From NCBI GenBank assembly GCA_001657395.1, contig LYSY01000001.1, positions 682,001 to 746,000 on the forward strand: DNA of 64,000 nucleotides. The letters run 5' to 3'. Positions within the stretch are counted from its first letter, which is position 1; each line of letters begins with the position of its first letter. Source of the stretch: Rhodospirillales bacterium BBD 1991-14. GTDB taxonomy: Bacteria; Pseudomonadota; Alphaproteobacteria; Kiloniellales; Kiloniellaceae. The notes beneath the pieces were generated by a model. That model was not told the DNA's origin. It made no database searches and saw nothing but the letters and a program-made list of their open reading frames with translations. The position numbers were made by a program, and so were the translations under genes. Below, piece after piece: positions 61,031 through 64,000 of this stretch.

Positions 61031-61390
61031 TTACTGGGTCGGGACCGAAGGTTCGGTCGGGACCGCCGGCTCTGCCGGAGCGACCGGCGCGGGCATGCCG
61101 CCGTGTCCGGCCGCAGGATCGTCGAAGATCGAGCGCTGCCCGCTGTCGCCGCCGGCCAGGATGGTCAGGACGATACTGCTGGCCATGAAGCAGGCCGCCA
61201 GGATGGCCGTCGTCCTGGTGAGCAGATTGGCGGTTCCACGGCCGGTCAGAAAGCCACCCATACCACCGGGGCCACCGCCACCACCGCCGCCGCCGATCCC
61301 CAGACCGCCGCCTTCGCTGCGCTGAAGCAGCACCACGCCGATCAGGGCCAGGGCGATCAGAATGTGGATGACCAGGAGTACGCTTTCCAT
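61031..61390 (-). CDS. secG: Protein translocase subunit SecG
   Basis: The 119-residue membrane protein has two segments (about 4-22 and 60-80), with the conserved VVLLQRSEGGGLG and the Gly-rich loop before TNLLTRTTAILA. The C-terminal 30 residues are Pro/Ala-rich. It joins SecY and SecE in the export channel. It lies between tpiA and pyrG, the common alphaproteobacterial order. Its upstream 246 bp contain two short palindromes (61453-61466 and 61465-61479). Confidence 0.94.
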   Translation of the reverse strand: MESVLLVIHILIALALIGVVLLQRSEGGGLGIGGGGGGGGPGGMGGFLTGRGTANLLTRTTAILAACFMASSIVLTILAGGDSGQRSIFDDPAAGHGGMPAPVAPAEPAVPTEPSVPTQ

Positions 61391-61573
61391 GTCGCTCGCT
61401 CGCTGAACCCAGCGCCTTCGAATTCAAGTGTTCCGGCAAGGGCCCCTGGCAGCCAGAAGCTTCTGGCGGCTTTGCCGCCCGGCACCGGTGTCAGGACCCT
61501 TTCGGCTGACGCGTTCAGCCCTGACCCTGTGAGCCATAGCCCTGATTGCCGGCTATGTAATGGCTTCCAGCCC

Positions 61574-61596
61574 GAAAAACCAGCAAAAAAGCCGGC
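61574..61596 (-). terminator. Candidate intrinsic terminator after tpiA
   Basis: On the minus strand CCGGC, loop TTTTTT, GCTGG (one G-U pair) is followed by TTTTTC, about 40 bp after the tpiA stop codon. The stem is short, so strength is doubtful. Confidence 0.45.
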
Positions 61597-61636
61597 TGTG
61601 CCGCAGGACTCCAGGCTGGCCAGGGCAACCGCGGCC

Positions 61637-62383
61637 CTACGGACAGGCCTCGGCAATGGCCAGGAAATCCGAGGCTTTGAGGCTGGCGCCACCGACCAGC
61701 GCGCCGTTGACGTTTTCCTGGGCCAGGAGCTCGCCCGCATTGCCGGGTTTGACCGAGCCGCCATAGAGAATGCGTACCTGCTCGGCCCCCTCGCCCACCA
61801 GGCCACCCAGGACCTTGCGCACCTCGGCGTGCACCTCCGCCACATCGTCCGGGGTGGCGGTCCGCCCCGTGCCGATGGCCCAGACCGGCTCGTACGCCAC
61901 GACCAGCCGCTCGGCGGCCATGCCGACCGGGACCGAGCCCTTCAACTGACGCGCAATGACGCCGAGGGCCTGACCGGCCGAGCGCTCCTCCAGAGTCTCG
62001 CCGACGCAGACGATGGGAACCAGACCGGCGGCCAGTGCCGCCTCGGCCTTCGCCCGCACCAGGGCGTTGTCCTCGCCGTGGTCGGCCCGCCGCTCGGAAT
62101 GGCCGAGAACGACGTATCCGCAGCCGAGATCGCGGAGCATGCCTGCCGAAACATCGCCGGTGTGGGCGCCCGCCGCGGCCGTATGGCAGTCCTGCCCGCC
62201 AAGCCGCACGACGCCCTGGCCGAGGGCATCAGCGACAGCGGAAAGATGCACGAACGGCGGGCAGACCAGCAGCTCGCAGGGCAGAGCGCGCCCGTCCACA
62301 CCGCTGAGCACCTCCTGCGCCAGGGACCGGGCCTCGGCCAGCGTGCCGTTCATCTTCCAGTTTCCAGCGATCAGCGGCGTCAT
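61637..62383 (-). CDS. tpiA: Triosephosphate isomerase
   Basis: The 248-residue TIM barrel has the active-site Lys in IAGNWKMNG, His in VLGHSERR, the catalytic Glu in VAYEPVWAIGTG (loop 6 follows) and ILYGGSVKPGN for the phosphate. It interconverts dihydroxyacetone phosphate and glyceraldehyde 3-phosphate. ATG 62383 gives the canonical MTPLIAGNWKMNG; the longer open frame is not used. It is divergent from the ppiD-like gene. Confidence 0.96.
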   Translation of the reverse strand: MTPLIAGNWKMNGTLAEARSLAQEVLSGVDGRALPCELLVCPPFVHLSAVADALGQGVVRLGGQDCHTAAAGAHTGDVSAGMLRDLGCGYVVLGHSERRADHGEDNALVRAKAEAALAAGLVPIVCVGETLEERSAGQALGVIARQLKGSVPVGMAAERLVVAYEPVWAIGTGRTATPDDVAEVHAEVRKVLGGLVGEGAEQVRILYGGSVKPGNAGELLAQENVNGALVGGASLKASDFLAIAEACP

Positions 62384-62671
62384 TCCCCAAGGCCCCCATT
62401 CCACGGTTGTGTGCTTTTTTGCGGGAGGTTGTCCTAACACAGGCGCTTGCGCCCGGCCAATCCCCGGGGGCAATCTCCGGTGGCCGATCCCCCGCAGCCG
62501 GCGGCGGCTGCCGGGCGGCTGCATGCCACCGCCGCCCCCGCCACCTCAAGTGTCTGAGAAGAACCGGATTTGCCTGTTGCCCGCCTGGGGGCGGGTTTCT
62601 AAACTGCCGCCGCTTTCACAGCCGCCGAAACCCGAGCATAAGGCCCCCAACGGAAGACCCAGGCGCAAGCG

Positions 62672-64000
62672 ATGAAAAACCAGAAGCTTATCGTCAAGAT
62701 CGTGATGTTCCCCCTGTTCGCACTGCTGATCCTCAGCTTTGCGGTCTGGGGCATCGGCGACATCTTCCGGCCCCAGGGCCACAACCAGAGCGTCGCGGCG
62801 GTGGGCGACACGCTGATCGACCAGCGCAGCTTCAGCCAGGAGTTGTCACGCGAGATCGCCACCATGAGTCAGCGCTTCGGGACTCAGCTCACCCCCGAAC
62901 AGGCGCGGGCCTTCGGCATTCCGCAGCAGGTGCTCAACCGCATGATCAGCCGGGCGCTGCTCGACGAAGCGGCGAACGAACTGGGCCTGATGATCACCGA
63001 AGAGCAGATGCGGTCGCAGATCCTGGACAACCCCACCTTCCAGGGCCCGACCGGCGGCTTCGACCGCAACCGCTTTGCCCAGGCGCTCCAGTTCAGCGGC
63101 ATGAGCGAGGCGCAGTTTCTGGCCATCCTGTCCGGCGACACCAAGCGCCAGCAACTGACCCAGGCGGTGACGGAGGCGGCGGTCGCGCCGCAGAGCATCA
63201 CCGAACGCCTCTTCGCCTACCGTGAGGAGCGGCGAACGGCCGACTACCTCGTCATCCCGAATGACAGCCTGGGAGAGCCGGGCGAGCCCGACGGCGCGGC
63301 GGTCCAGGAAACCTACGAAAGCGCTTCGGGCAGCTTCATGACGCCGGATTACAAGGAGATCACCCTGGTGCATCTGCGCGTCGCCGACGCCATGGACGGG
63401 ATTGCGGTTTCCGAAGAGGTGTTGCTGGAAGAATTCGAATCGCGCCGTGACGAGCTTTCCCAGCCCGAGCGGCGGGACGTGGTCCAGGCCGTGCTGCCGG
63501 ACGAAGCCGCGGCCCAGGCTCTGGCCGATCGGCTTTCCGAGGGGGCTGACTTTGCCGCGGCGGCTGAGGCCGCGACCGGCCGGGCTCCGGTTTCCCTGGG
63601 CTTCATTCCGCAATCGGCTCTGCCGGCCGAACTCGGCGGGCCGGTCTTCGACCTGGAGCCCGGCATGCCGAGCGCGCCGCTCCAGAGCCCGCTCGGCTGG
63701 CACGTCGTGGTCGTCAACGAGGTTGAAGAGGGCCAGGAGGCCGAGCTCGAAGACCTGCGTGGCCAGCTCAGCGAGCAGATCGCCCAGGCGCAGGCGATCG
63801 ACCTCGTCATCGAGCAGGCCAACCGCTATGACGAGGCCATTGCCGGCGGCATCGCCATCGAAGACGCAGCTGCGACCCTTGGGATCGAGGCGCGCCGGAT
63901 TGATGCCATCGACAGCCAGGGCCGCGACGCCGCTGGCAGCCTGGTCGAGAGACTGCCCGCCCTCGACGAGTTCCTCGAGCTCCTCCGCACCACGGCCATC
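62672..64000 (+). CDS. ppiD: SurA/PpiD-type periplasmic folding factor, 3' end outside window
   Basis: The first 443 codons are present and the frame is open at the window edge; family members have about 630 residues. A single N-terminal membrane anchor (residues 7-30, VKIVMFPLFALLILSFAVWG) precedes GDIFRPQG and a SurA_N-like helical chaperone domain (about 40-200, FSQELSREIATMSQRFG, VLNRMISRALLDEAA). A parvulin-like region around 205-360 then follows (PVSLGFIPQSALP, LQSPLGWHVVVV). It helps fold proteins leaving the Sec channel. ATG 62672 begins a typical MKNQKLIVK. Location next to tpiA-secG is usual in this group. Confidence 0.9.
   Translation, partial: MKNQKLIVKIVMFPLFALLILSFAVWGIGDIFRPQGHNQSVAAVGDTLIDQRSFSQELSREIATMSQRFGTQLTPEQARAFGIPQQVLNRMISRALLDEAANELGLMITEEQMRSQILDNPTFQGPTGGFDRNRFAQALQFSGMSEAQFLAILSGDTKRQQLTQAVTEAAVAPQSITERLFAYREERRTADYLVIPNDSLGEPGEPDGAAVQETYESASGSFMTPDYKEITLVHLRVADAMDGIAVSEEVLLEEFESRRDELSQPERRDVVQAVLPDEAAAQALADRLSEGADFAAAAEAATGRAPVSLGFIPQSALPAELGGPVFDLEPGMPSAPLQSPLGWHVVVVNEVEEGQEAELEDLRGQLSEQIAQAQAIDLVIEQANRYDEAIAGGIAIEDAAATLGIEARRIDAIDSQGRDAAGSLVERLPALDEFLELLRTTAI

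Noticed and set aside
61453-61479. Two adjacent palindromes (CCAGAAGCTTCTGG and GGCGGC-TTT-GCCGCC) upstream of secG.
   Set aside because: Short, overlapping and GC-rich; no T tract or clear regulatory consensus, so not listed as a feature.

Overview
The window looks like chromosomal DNA of a high-GC alphaproteobacterium, most likely a member of the Rhodospirillales. The evidence is conserved gene order: dusB-ntrB-ntrC-ntrY-ntrX-trkA-dat-hfq-hflX, the kdsA/eno/ftsB/pdhA-pdhB-pdhC/lpd/lipA block, and pyrG-secG-tpiA next to a ppiD-type gene. A fused ispDF, an N-terminal lipoyl domain on the pyruvate dehydrogenase E1 beta subunit, and CIRCE control of groESL agree with this. I see no tRNA, rRNA, CRISPR array, insertion sequence or prophage. 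The first and last genes run off the window edges.

Bases 1-24000 are accessory and metabolic. They begin with the 3' end of a large RTX exoprotein gene built from a tandem duplication. Next come a DUF2938 membrane protein, a beta-hydroxyacid dehydrogenase, a small SET-domain protein, a MocR-type regulator, a four-gene polyamine-type ABC importer (D-A-B-C), an ArsI/CadI-like enzyme with a SigZ-like sigma factor, and a complete TRAP transporter. A class III aminotransferase, a hydroxyacid-oxoacid transhydrogenase, a second methionine aminopeptidase and alanine dehydrogenase follow. The aminotransferase, transhydrogenase and alanine dehydrogenase could together handle amines, omega-amino acids and 4-hydroxybutyrate.

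Bases 24000-43200 are core genes: groESL (CIRCE and a good sigma-70-type promoter), hflX, hfq, the overlapping dusB-ntrBC-ntrYX-trkA nitrogen/redox signalling and potassium run, a CcsA-like membrane protein, and the ispDF-pgpA-pncC-CPBP protease operon.

Bases 43200-45300 hold the most interesting locus. It is a short threonyl-tRNA synthetase lacking the TGS and editing domains. In front of it is what appears to be a complete transcription attenuator: a promoter placed so that the transcript could start at the AUG of a 27-residue leader peptide, seven consecutive Thr codons, a candidate antiterminator, and an intrinsic terminator with a T6 tail. A mosaic palindromic repeat lies upstream.

Bases 45300-64000 return to core metabolism. 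The pyruvate dehydrogenase operon runs pdhA, pdhB, pdhC, two tandem paralogous secreted proteins of unknown function, lpd, a CPCC zinc-ribbon-like protein, lipA and a COQ10/RatA-like protein. Upstream are ftsB and eno, separated by an array of eight GANTC (CcrM-type) sites in 111 bp, several of them 11 bp apart. A chemoreceptor gene, kdsA, pyrG, secG, tpiA and the start of a ppiD-like chaperone gene complete the window.
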